NCBI GenBank assembly: GCA_963836775.1
Contig: CAWIKR010000002.1
Coordinates: 1,178,001 to 1,242,000 of the forward strand
Source of the DNA: DASQPR01 sp963836775
GTDB taxonomy: Bacteria > Actinomycetota > Actinomycetes > Mycobacteriales > Micromonosporaceae
Length of the DNA: 64,000 nt
Direction of reading: 5' to 3'
The notes under the pieces are model-generated. The model was not told the origin of the DNA. It was given only the letters and a program-made list of their open reading frames with translations, and did no database searches. Numbering within the stretch: the stretch's first letter is position 1; each line of letters opens with the position of its first letter. Position numbers and translations under genes: made by a program. Shown here one piece after another: positions 17,037 through 25,487 of the stretch.

Positions 17037-17870
17037 GTGCACCCTGAGGTTGTTGTGCGATTGCGCTGTCCGGTCTGTCGGGAGCCACTGTCCGCGCCGG
17101 TCACCGCCCGCGGCCCGCTGCACTGCCCGCAGGGTCACAGCTTCGATCAGGCCAAGCAGGGGTACGCACAACTCACCGCACGGCCGTTGGTGCACACCGG
17201 AGACACGCCCGAGATGGTGGTGGCCCGGGAGGCGTTCCTGACGGCAGGCCATTTCCGGCCGATCACCGAGGCGCTGGCCGGTGTCGCCGGCGTCGGCGGC
17301 CTGATCGTGGACATCGGCGCCGGGACCGGGCACCACCTGGCCGCGATGCTGGACGCCGCACCCGACGCGCTGGGCCTGGCACTGGACGCGTCCAAGGCAT
17401 CGGCCCGACGGGCCGCACGGGCGCACGACCGGATGGACGCGGTGATCGCGGATGCCTGGCAACCGCTGCCGATCCAGGACGACGCGGCCAGCGTCCTCGT
17501 CAACGTCTTCGCACCCCGCACCGGCGCCGAGTTTGCCCGGGTGCTGGATCCGGACGGGGTGCTGGTCGTGGTCACGCCGCAGCCCCGGCATCTGGGCGAG
17601 CTGATCGAGCCGCTGGCGCTCCTGCGGGTCGATCCGGCGAAGCCGGACCGGGTCGCGGCGGAACTCGGAGCCTGGTTCCGCCCGGACGGCGTGCGGCACC
17701 TGGAGTGGACGATGCAACTGTCGCGCCCGGACGTCACGGCGCTGGTCGGCATGGGCCCGAGCGCCTGGCACGCGGACCGAGACGGCCGGGCTCGGGCGAT
17801 CGCGGCGCTGCCCGAGCCGATGGCGGTCACGGCCACCGTCGCGGTCTCGCGCTACCTGCCGCTCAGGTAG
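17037..17870 (+). CDS. 23S rRNA guanine-N1 methyltransferase, RlmA/TlrB type
   Basis: 277 residues from GTG 17037 with GGAG at 17027-17030. An N-terminal zinc ribbon (CPVCREPLSAPV then LHCPQGHSFD) is followed by a SAM-binding fold (GLIVDIGAGTGHHL, VIADAWQPLPIQDD, LDPDGVLVVVTPQPRHL). Known members methylate G745/G748 in 23S rRNA; the actinobacterial TlrB branch affects macrolide binding. Which position this one modifies cannot be told. Its end overlaps the convergent DUF4272 gene by 8 bases. Confidence 0.85.
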   Translation: MHPEVVVRLRCPVCREPLSAPVTARGPLHCPQGHSFDQAKQGYAQLTARPLVHTGDTPEMVVAREAFLTAGHFRPITEALAGVAGVGGLIVDIGAGTGHHLAAMLDAAPDALGLALDASKASARRAARAHDRMDAVIADAWQPLPIQDDAASVLVNVFAPRTGAEFARVLDPDGVLVVVTPQPRHLGELIEPLALLRVDPAKPDRVAAELGAWFRPDGVRHLEWTMQLSRPDVTALVGMGPSAWHADRDGRARAIAALPEPMAVTATVAVSRYLPLR

Positions 17871-18543
17871 ACAGATCCACTTCTTCCCAGCCGACCGGAG
17901 CCTCGTGATAGGGCCCGCGGAACACCACCGCCCACTCCAGCGCCCACCGGCGCTGCCCGATGGCGTTCGAGTCGATCAGGCCGGGCAGTGGCTGCCGTCG
18001 CCGCTCCGCCTCCAGATAGGCCCAGTCCAGGCAGTAGTAGAGATCGAGAACCGCGGCCGCGGCGGCCGCGTTGCGCGGAGCGACCAGGCTGCGCGACCGC
18101 CACGCCGGGAAGGTCTCGTTCTCCTGCAGATTCGGCAGCAACGCGGCCAGATGGTCACTGCCGGGCGCCGCCGGATCCAGCGTCTTGGCCAGCCCCAGCA
18201 GCCAGGCCAGTGCGGAAACCGCCTCAAGGTGCAGTGCGAACGACTGGTCATCGCCCTGTCCGGAGGCGACATAGCTCCACTCCGGCGGCGTCACCCGCTC
18301 CATCAGCCGAGCCTCCAGCAGCCAGCTCATCGCCAGCCGGGGCGGCATGCCGAAGGCGCGCGCCAAGACCACGTTGAGGATGGCGATCCGCGCCTCCAGC
18401 TCTGGAGTTGGGCGCAGCTCCACCTCGTCACCGGGCTCCCAGACCAGCGGAAACGTGGACGGAGGCAGCGGCAACCGCAAGCGGTAAAGCTCCTCGACGT
18501 TGGCGGCGCGAACGGCCGCGGGATCGGGTGCTGGGACGATCAT
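17863..18543 (-). CDS. DUF4272 protein
   Basis: 226 residues with the DUF4272 pattern: leading VPAPDPAAVRAANVEELYRLRLPLPPS, central RLAMSWLLEARLMERVTPPEW and VSALAWLLGL, and an ending YYCLDWAYLEAERR with VVFRGPYHEAPVGWEEVDLST. No signal peptide or membrane segment. Function unknown. Converges on the rRNA methyltransferase gene with an 8-base overlap of coding ends. Confidence 0.85.
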   Translation of the reverse strand: MIVPAPDPAAVRAANVEELYRLRLPLPPSTFPLVWEPGDEVELRPTPELEARIAILNVVLARAFGMPPRLAMSWLLEARLMERVTPPEWSYVASGQGDDQSFALHLEAVSALAWLLGLAKTLDPAAPGSDHLAALLPNLQENETFPAWRSRSLVAPRNAAAAAAVLDLYYCLDWAYLEAERRRQPLPGLIDSNAIGQRRWALEWAVVFRGPYHEAPVGWEEVDLST

Positions 18544-18662
18544 CGAACCTCGATCGCCGATCGGAAAGGGGTCACGTGAGCGTATCGGCTGGCCCCCCTG
18601 GTCACATCCGACGGTCGGTTACTCACGTGTTAATCATTTCCCGGTTGCGCCGCCACCACCAG

Positions 18663-19022
18663 TTAATCGCCGTCGCGATGGGCGAGGTCGGGCGCGAACG
18701 CCGGCAGACAGATGGCCACATATTCGGCACCGTCGCCGGTCGGGGTCGTATACCGAATCCGCTCCCCCGCACGGGTGACGATCGCCTGCCCCGCGTCGAC
18801 GTCGGTGACGCCTCCGGGGTGTTCGACGCGCACGGTGCCGCGCAGCACCAACGTGTATTCGTCGAACTGTGGGGTCTGGGACGGCTCCTGCCAGCCGCCG
18901 GGGGCCACCATGTGGGCCACTGACACGGCGGTTTCGCCGGAGTTGACCCGGCCCACGTATTCGTCGATGACCTTGCCACCCGGCACCGGGATGCGGGTGG
19001 CCTTGGCGATGAGTTCAGTCAT
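18663..19022 (-). CDS. Small cupin-domain protein
   Basis: 119 residues, one cupin barrel: VPGGKVIDEYVGRVNSGE, EYTLVLRGTVRVEHPGG (motif 1 region) and AGERIRYTTPTGDGAEYVAICLPAF (motif 2 region). The usual metal-binding His residues are sparse. Start ATG 19022 overlaps the deoA stop (ATGA), so it is probably translated with the nucleoside operon. The role could be sugar or base binding; not determined. Confidence 0.8.
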   Translation of the reverse strand: MTELIAKATRIPVPGGKVIDEYVGRVNSGETAVSVAHMVAPGGWQEPSQTPQFDEYTLVLRGTVRVEHPGGVTDVDAGQAIVTRAGERIRYTTPTGDGAEYVAICLPAFAPDLAHRDGD

Positions 19023-20326
19023 GGCGTGATCCTGTCCAGAATCAGGGGCACGGCCGACGGCGCCGTGTCCGCGATGGTGATCGACGAACGGGCCAGTTCC
19101 AGTGCGGCCGGGATCCGGCTGGCGTCCTCGGCGCGCAGTTCGCACAGCACGTCGCCGGCGCGGACCGGATGGCCGGGGCGCCGGTGCAGCAGGATGCCGG
19201 CCGGCGCCGAGACCGGATGTTCCTTGCGGGCCCGGCCGGCGCCCGAGCCGCCAGGCTGCGACACCGAGGCCGTACGCGTCCATGGCGGCCACGTAGCCGT
19301 CTCGCTCGGCCCGGATCACCTCGGTCTCCGGGGCGTCCGGGAGTGGCGCATCCGGGTCGCCGCCCTGCGCCCGGATCATGGCGCGCCAGGAGTCCATGGC
19401 CCGGCCGTCGGCGAGCGCCGCGGCCGGGTCGGCGTCCGGCAGCCCGGCGGCGTCCAGCATCTCCCGGGCGAGTGCCAGGGTCAGCTCGACCACATCGTCC
19501 GGGCCGCCGCCGGCCAGCACCTCGACCGACTCGGCCACCTCCACGGCGTTGCCGATCGCCAGGCCGAGGGGCGTGGACATGTCGGTGAGCAGGGCGACGG
19601 TGCGGACGCCCTGGGCGGTGCCCAGGGTCGACCATGGTGCGAGCCAGCTCGCGGGCGTCGTCGATGTTCTTCATGAAGGCGCCGGAGCCGACCTTGACGT
19701 CCAGGATCAGCGCGCCGGTGCCCTCGGCGATCTTCTTACTCATGATCGAGCTGGCGATCAACGGGATCGCCTCGACCGTTCCGGTCACATCGCGCAGGGC
19801 ATAGAGCTTGCCGTCGGCCGGGCGCCAGGCCGGATCCGGCCGCGCAGATCACCGCGCCGACGTCGCGAAGCTGTGCCAGGAACTCGTCGTTCGACAGCCG
19901 GGCCCGCCAGCCCGGGATCGACTCCAGCTTGTCCAGAGTGCCGCCGGTGTGGCCGAGACCGCGGCCGGACAGCTGCGGCACGGCGCCGCCGCAGGCCGCG
20001 ACCAGCGGCGTCAGCGGCAACGTGATCTTGTCGCCGACCCCGCCGGTGGAGTGCTTGTCCACCGTCGGCCGCGGCACGCCGGACAGATCCAGGCGCTCGC
20101 CGCTGGCGATCATGGCGGTGGTCCACCGGGAGATCTCGGCCGGGGTCATGCCCCGCAGCAGGATCGCCATTGCCAGCGCTGACATCTGCTCATCGGCGAC
20201 CGCGCCGCGGGTGTAGGCATCGATCAGCCAGTCGATCTGAGGGTCGCTGAGGGTGCCGCCGTCGCGCTTGATCCGGATCAGGTCGACCGCCGCGAACTCG
20301 CCGCCGGCTGCGGTCACGACTGCCAC
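19019..20326 (-). CDS. deoA: Thymidine phosphorylase, three frame breaks
   Basis: Phosphorolyses thymidine and deoxyuridine to base plus deoxyribose-1-phosphate. Family marks are intact across frames: VDLIRIKRDGGTLS, DEQMSALAMAILLRGM, VDKHSTGGVGDKITLPL, SGRGLGHTGGTLDKLES, ALILDVKVGSGAFM, LGLAIGNAVEVAESV, RKEHPVSAPAGILLHRRPG. Frame changes lie near 19830, between 19580 and 19650, and near 19230. GTG 20326 overlaps the cdd end by 13 bases. Corrected length is about 435 residues, normal for the family. Conservation on both sides of each break argues for sequence error rather than decay. Confidence 0.9.
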
Positions 20327-21009
20327 CGGCGGGACACCTCGGCCGGCGCCGGGCCCTCACCGGCCCAGAACATCTCGCCCTCGGCGTCCACCACGATCAC
20401 CCGCCGGGTGCGGGCCAGCCCCCAGGCGATCACCTCGGCCGCGTCGACCCGGCTCGGCGCCTCGTCCAGGATGGCGCTGCGGCCGTGCCCGACACCGGTG
20501 GATCCGTCCCAGTAGGCGGTCCAGACGCGCTTGCCGTCGACCGCGTCCGGGTGCACGAAGACGGTGCCGCGGCCGAGCATGTCCCGCAGGTGCGGGGCGG
20601 GCTGGGTGTCTGGGGTGTGGTTCTGCACGAGATCCTGCGGGCCAAACGCGAATGGCAGCAGTTCGGCCACCGCCAGTGCCCCACCGGGCGCGTCCACCAG
20701 GCATTCCGGTCCGCCGTGCTCATAGAGCAGCTGGCGGCACCGGCCGCACGGCATCAGCAGCGCGCCGTTGCCGTCCACGCAGGACAGCGCGACCAGGCGG
20801 CCACCGCCGGTGGCGTGCAGCTCCGACACGACACCGCACTCGGCACACAGGGTCAGGCCGTAGGAGGCGTTCTCCACGTTGCAACCGCGCACCAGCCGGC
20901 CGTCGTCGACCAGCGCCGCCGCGCCCACCGGGAACCGGGAGTACGGCGCGTACGCGCCCTTCATCACATCGATCGCCGCCGCGCGCAGCAGGTCCCAGTC
21001 GATATCCAC
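20314..21009 (-). CDS. cdd: Cytidine deaminase with an extra C-terminal domain
   Basis: 231 residues. The first 130 are a tetrameric-type cytidine deaminase: YAPYSRFPVGAAAL, GCNVENASYGLTLCAECGVV (zinc Cys and catalytic Glu), LMPCGRCRQLLYEHGG (two zinc Cys). The remaining 100 residues (GRGTVFVHPDAVDGKRVWTA, RVDAAEVIAWGLARTRRVIV, DAEGEMFWAGEGPAP) are not part of the normal enzyme, which ends near 130. I do not recognise this extra domain. Located between the transporter permease and deoA. Confidence 0.92.
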   Translation of the reverse strand: MDIDWDLLRAAAIDVMKGAYAPYSRFPVGAAALVDDGRLVRGCNVENASYGLTLCAECGVVSELHATGGGRLVALSCVDGNGALLMPCGRCRQLLYEHGGPECLVDAPGGALAVAELLPFAFGPQDLVQNHTPDTQPAPHLRDMLGRGTVFVHPDAVDGKRVWTAYWDGSTGVGHGRSAILDEAPSRVDAAEVIAWGLARTRRVIVVDAEGEMFWAGEGPAPAEVSRRWQS

Positions 21010-21105
21010 GAACCAACGCTCCTCGTTGCATGATGCCGCTGCCGACGGCGCGTGCGCCGCCGGCCGACCGGATCTGGGCCGAAGCCCGCTTCGGAAACGG
21101 GCTTA

Positions 21106-22383
21106 TCAGCCCTTTATATATGGCTTGCCGTCGGCGGCGGGCGCTTTCGCCCGGCCCACGAACCCAGCCACCGCGAGGATCGTCACCGCGTACGGCAGCA
21201 TCGTCACGAACTCGGTGGGAATCGACGAGTTGATCGCTCCGAGGACGTCGGCCAGCGCCTGGGAGAAGCCGAACAGCAGGGCCGCGAGGGTGGCGCCGAT
21301 CGGCGACCAGCGACCGAAGATCAACGCCGCGAGCGCGATGAAGCCCTTGCCCACGGTCATGTTCTTGTTGAAATTGTTGTCCGAGCCGATGGTGAAGAAC
21401 GCGCCACCGACGCCGGCGATGACACCGGCGATCAGCACGTTGCGGTAGCGCAGCGCCAGCACCTTGATGCCGACCGTGTCGGCCGCCCTGGGGTGCTCGC
21501 CGACGGCCCGGGTGCGCAGGCCCCATCGGGTGTGGAAGAGGCCGTAGTGGATCACCACCAGCGCCACGATCGCGAGGTAGGTCAGGATGTTCTGCTCGAA
21601 GATGGCCGGACCGATGATCGGGATCGACGACAGCCCGGGCACTTTCCAGTTCGGCAGCGGTGGCGCCTGGTTGAAGCCGGCCGCGTTGGGCTGCATCACC
21701 TGGCTGTAGAGGAAGCTGGTCACGCCGAGCACCAGCAGGTTCAGGACGATACCGAGGACCACCTGGTCGACCAGGTACCGGATCGCGAGGACCGCCAGGA
21801 TCCAGGCCACGATCAGACCGCCGACGGCGGCGCCGACCAGACCGGCCCAGGCGGACGCGGTCACGGTGCCGACGAACGCCGCCATGAACGCGCCGAGCAG
21901 CAACTGACCTTCGATCGCAACGTTGATGACGCCGGAGCGTTCACCGAGCACACCGGCGAGAGCACCCAGCATCAGCGGAAGCGCGTACGACACCGTGGCG
22001 GCCGCTGTGCTGCCCAGTGGCATCGTGTTGTCCACCAGCTGCCAGCACAGGAACGACACCACCAGGCCGACGACGGCGATCCCGGACAGTAGGCCGAAGC
22101 GCCGATCCATCCGGCCGGTCAGCAGCAGGATGCCGCAGACGACCGAGACCAGCGCAAAGATGATCGTGCCGACCCGTGACGGCAGCCCGAACGACGAGTC
22201 GTTGATCGACGCGCCCAGGGTGAACTTGCTGCTGCCGCCGTTCCTGGCGAGCACGCCCCAGAACAGCACCGCGAGGACGCCGGCCGCGATGTAGACAGCA
22301 CCGGCCTTGCGGGCCCGGGTCCAGAACGCGTCGGACACGCTAGTCACCACGATCGGCTCAGGCACCGTGGTTACGGTCGACAT
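21106..22383 (-). CDS. Nucleoside ABC transporter permease (second subunit)
   Basis: 425 residues, branched-chain/ribose-type permease fold with about ten membrane helices. Family marks: SYALPLMLGALAGVLGERSG, VINVAIEGQLLLGAF, GLRTRAVGEHPRAADTVGI, FGRWSPIGATLAALLFGF. Such permeases pair with the gene at 22386 and a BMP-type binding lipoprotein in bacterial nucleoside importers. Only two bases separate it from the upstream permease gene. Confidence 0.92.
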   Translation of the reverse strand: MSTVTTVPEPIVVTSVSDAFWTRARKAGAVYIAAGVLAVLFWGVLARNGGSSKFTLGASINDSSFGLPSRVGTIIFALVSVVCGILLLTGRMDRRFGLLSGIAVVGLVVSFLCWQLVDNTMPLGSTAAATVSYALPLMLGALAGVLGERSGVINVAIEGQLLLGAFMAAFVGTVTASAWAGLVGAAVGGLIVAWILAVLAIRYLVDQVVLGIVLNLLVLGVTSFLYSQVMQPNAAGFNQAPPLPNWKVPGLSSIPIIGPAIFEQNILTYLAIVALVVIHYGLFHTRWGLRTRAVGEHPRAADTVGIKVLALRYRNVLIAGVIAGVGGAFFTIGSDNNFNKNMTVGKGFIALAALIFGRWSPIGATLAALLFGFSQALADVLGAINSSIPTEFVTMLPYAVTILAVAGFVGRAKAPAADGKPYIKG

Positions 22384-22385
22384 GC

Positions 22386-23702
22386 CTACCAGCCCTTCGC
22401 CAATGTCGTCTGGAACCGTGCGTGCGGATCCTCGCGGAGCCGATACATCGCCTTGATCAGTCCAGGTGCCGCGATAAACAGCACGATCAGCGCCTGGAGC
22501 ACGATGACCAGGTCAACCGTGACACCTGCGAACGACTGCATCTGGTTGCCGCCGGCGTAGAGGCCGCCGAACAGCAGAGCGGCCAGCACCGTGCCCCAGG
22601 GTCGGGTCCGCCCGAGCAGTGCCACCGTGATGCCGTCGAATCCGATATTGCCCATCACCTGGGCGGTCAGAGTGTGCGCGGTGCCGAGCACCTGCGCCGC
22701 GCCGCCGAGACCGGCCAGCGCACCGGCGATCACCATCGCCATGGTGTAGGTCCGTGGCACGCTCATGCCGGCGGTCTTGGCGGCGTCCGGATTGAGGCCC
22801 ACCGCACGCAGCTCGAATCCGAACGTGGACCGGGTGATCAGCCAGGCCACCGCGAACGTCACCAGCAGGCCCAGGATCAGGCCCAGGTGGGTGCGCAGCA
22901 GCACCGAGTCCTGCGGTCCAAAGATCTTCGGCAGCAGCGCGCTGTTGTGCACCGGCTTGCTGATCGCGTCGGACCGGGCCGGGTCGTGCACACCCTTCTG
23001 CGTGATGATCCACAGCAGGAAGTTCGCGGCGATGTAATTCAGCATGATCGTCACGATGACCTCGTGGGCGCCGGTCCGGGCCTTGAGGATGCCCGGAATG
23101 AAGCCCCACAGACCGCCGCCGACCATCGCTCCGATCAGCACCAGCGGAATGTGCAGGACCGCCGGCAACTGCAGCGCGAAGCCCAGTATCGCGGCCAGGA
23201 TGCCGCCCATGATCGCCTGGCCCTGGGCGCCGATGTTGAACAGACCGCTGCGGAACGCGAACGTGACCGACAGACCGGTGAAGATCAGCGGTGTTGCGTA
23301 GGTCAGGGTCTCGGAGATCGGCCGCAACGCCACCGACCACGAGTTGGTCCCCGAGATGGCACCGCTGACCTGGGCCGGATCGAAGAGCGCGCCCTTGAAC
23401 AGGTTGGAATACGCGCTCCAGATCGCCGACCAGGCGTCACCGAGCACTGATCCGGGGGTGGCGAAGAAGTAGCCGAACTCGTTCAGGACGTCTCGGTTGC
23501 CCAGCACGATCAAGATGGCGCCGATGATCAGGGCGGTCACCACCGACAGCAGCGACACCATGAAGGGGTTCGCGGTGGTGATGAAGTCGATGAACCGGCG
23601 GAACCAGCCCGGCCGGCCGGCCGTGGCCGGCGTCGGTCCCGCGGCCGGCGGCGGCGAATTCAGCTCCGGCGCCGTCGGATCGGTCGGAGTCGAGTCGGCC
23701 AT
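22386..23702 (-). CDS. Nucleoside ABC transporter permease (first subunit)
   Basis: 438 residues. A Pro-rich cytosolic head of about 35 residues is followed by helices from NPFMVSLLSVVTALIIGAIL onward. Signature stretches: TLTYATPLIFTGLSVTFAFR, GLFNIGAQGQAIMGGILAA, TGAHEVIVTIMLNYIA, FELRAVGLNPDAAKTAGM. Its ATG shares one base with the stop of the ATPase gene, so the subunits are likely translated together. Confidence 0.92.
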   Translation of the reverse strand: MADSTPTDPTAPELNSPPPAAGPTPATAGRPGWFRRFIDFITTANPFMVSLLSVVTALIIGAILIVLGNRDVLNEFGYFFATPGSVLGDAWSAIWSAYSNLFKGALFDPAQVSGAISGTNSWSVALRPISETLTYATPLIFTGLSVTFAFRSGLFNIGAQGQAIMGGILAAILGFALQLPAVLHIPLVLIGAMVGGGLWGFIPGILKARTGAHEVIVTIMLNYIAANFLLWIITQKGVHDPARSDAISKPVHNSALLPKIFGPQDSVLLRTHLGLILGLLVTFAVAWLITRSTFGFELRAVGLNPDAAKTAGMSVPRTYTMAMVIAGALAGLGGAAQVLGTAHTLTAQVMGNIGFDGITVALLGRTRPWGTVLAALLFGGLYAGGNQMQSFAGVTVDLVIVLQALIVLFIAAPGLIKAMYRLREDPHARFQTTLAKGW

Positions 23703-25285
23703 CAGTTGCTGCCTTCGGAGTCGTCGGCGCGGTCAGCGCCGCTGGTTTCAGAGGCCGGAGTCGTGGCGCCGGTCCTGGCGTCACCCTCGACCACACCGGC
23801 CATCAGCAGGCCGAGCTGCTCCCGAGGGGTGTCCGGTGGCACGGTGGCGAGGATCCTGCCGCGGTACATCACCGCGATCCGGTCGGCGAGCGCCACTACC
23901 TCGTCCAGTTCACTGGAGACCAGGAGGACGCCGGCTCCGGCATCCCGCTCCTGGATCACCCGGGCGTGGATGAACTCGGTCGAGCCGACATCCACACCGC
24001 GGGTCGGCTGGGAGGCGATCAGGAGCTTCAGCGGCCGGGACATCTCCCGGGCCACGATCACCTTCTGCTGGTTGCCGCCGGAGAGGGTGCCGACCGGCGT
24101 CTGGTACGACCCGGTGCGGATGTCGAACTCTTCGATCCGCTCGCGGGCACCGCTGGTGATCGCGTCCGGCCGGAGTGCGAAACCGGACGCGTTCGGCGCC
24201 CGGTGGTAGGAGTCCAGGATCAGGTTCTCGGCCACCGAGAACTCTTTGATCAGGCCGTCCACGCTACGGTCCTCGGGCACGTAGCCGACGCCGGCGGCCA
24301 GCACCGCCGCGGTCTTACGGCCGATCAGATCGGTCCCGGCGAGCGAGATCTGGCCTGCCAGCACCGGGCGCAGTGCCATGACGGCCTCGACCAGCTCGGT
24401 CTGCCCGTTGCCCTGGACTCCGGCGATGCCGAGCACCTCGCCGGCGCGTACCTCCACATCGACGCCATCGACGGCGAGATGGTCGCGGTCGTCAACGACT
24501 TTGAGGCCGGTCACGGTCAGGACCGGCGCGCCGGGCTGGGCCGGCTCCTTGTCCACCCGGAGCTTCACGGCGCGACCGACCATCATGGAGGCCAGGTCTT
24601 CCTCGCTGGCCGTGGGCAGCGCCTCGCCGACCACCTTGCCGCGCCGGATCACGGTGATCGTGTCGGCGATCGCCTTGACCTCTTTGAGCTTGTGGGTGAT
24701 GAACACGATGGATTTGCCGGCGGCCTTGAGGCCCCGCATCACGTCGAGCAGCTCGTCGGTCTCCTGTGGAGTCAGCACCGCGGTCGGCTCATCGAGGATC
24801 AGCAGGCCGACGTCGCGGGTCAGCGCCTTGACGATCTCGACCCGCTGCTGGACACCGACCGGCAGGTCTTCGACCACCGAATCCGGGTCCACCGGGAGCC
24901 GGTACCGCTGGGAGACCTCGCGGACCAGTGTCCGCGCCGCGGCCCGGTCCAGCGTCCCGACCGCGCCCTTGGTCTGCTCGACGCCGAGCATCACGTTCTC
25001 CGCGACCGTGAACACCGGGACCAGCATGAAGTGCTGGTGCACCATGCCGATGCCGGCGTTGATGGCATCGCTCGGTCCGTTGATAACGACCTTCTCGTCG
25101 TTGACCAGGATCTCGCCGGAGTCCGGCTGCAGCAGGCCGTAGAGGACGTTCATCAGGGTGGACTTGCCGGCACCGTTCTCACCGAGGAGCGCATGAATCT
25201 CGCCCGGCTGCACGACCAGATCGATGTGGTCGTTGGCCACCAGGTCACCGAAGCTCTTCGTGATGCCACGCAATTCGAGTTTCAG
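23702..25285 (-). CDS. Nucleoside ABC transporter ATP-binding protein (two domains)
   Basis: About 527 residues with two ABC cassettes, as in ribose/nucleoside importers. Cassette 1 has LLGENGAGKSTLMNVLYGLL and LLILDEPTAVLTPQE; cassette 2 has GIAGVQGNGQTELVEAV and GTLSGGNQQKVIVAREMSRP. The conserved N-terminus KLELRGITKSFG follows a CTG codon at 25285, six bases after GAGAGG. A GTG at 25324 would add 13 unusual residues and has no ribosome site, so the CTG start is preferred. Confidence 0.9.
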   Translation of the reverse strand: MKLELRGITKSFGDLVANDHIDLVVQPGEIHALLGENGAGKSTLMNVLYGLLQPDSGEILVNDEKVVINGPSDAINAGIGMVHQHFMLVPVFTVAENVMLGVEQTKGAVGTLDRAAARTLVREVSQRYRLPVDPDSVVEDLPVGVQQRVEIVKALTRDVGLLILDEPTAVLTPQETDELLDVMRGLKAAGKSIVFITHKLKEVKAIADTITVIRRGKVVGEALPTASEEDLASMMVGRAVKLRVDKEPAQPGAPVLTVTGLKVVDDRDHLAVDGVDVEVRAGEVLGIAGVQGNGQTELVEAVMALRPVLAGQISLAGTDLIGRKTAAVLAAGVGYVPEDRSVDGLIKEFSVAENLILDSYHRAPNASGFALRPDAITSGARERIEEFDIRTGSYQTPVGTLSGGNQQKVIVAREMSRPLKLLIASQPTRGVDVGSTEFIHARVIQERDAGAGVLLVSSELDEVVALADRIAVMYRGRILATVPPDTPREQLGLLMAGVVEGDARTGATTPASETSGADRADDSEGSN

Positions 25286-25338
25286 CGCACACCTCTCACG
25301 TCGCACCGTTGCGGCAGACGCCACACGAGTCGATCAAT

Positions 25339-25383
25339 CGCGAGGGCGTCGGTTCGCCAGTCTGGCGATCCGACGCCCTCGCG
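25339..25383 (-). promoter_or_regulatory. Long hairpin between the binding-protein and ATPase genes
   Basis: Outer arms CGCGAGGGCGTCGG (25339-25352) and CCGACGCCCTCGCG (25370-25383) are a perfect 14-bp pair. Inside them CGCCAG (25355-25360) pairs with CTGGCG (25362-25367). It lies 105 bases after the lipoprotein stop and 54 before the ATPase start, the classic place for an mRNA-stabilising or partial terminator stem that gives more binding protein than transporter. Confidence 0.75.
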
Positions 25384-25487
25384 TCTAGTGCCTAAACGTC
25401 GCGTTCGCCCACTGCGATGATCTCATGGGCGCTCGCGGCGCGGGCCCAAGAGCCTGTTTCTATAGGCCCAGGGCGGTCTCGCCGAAC

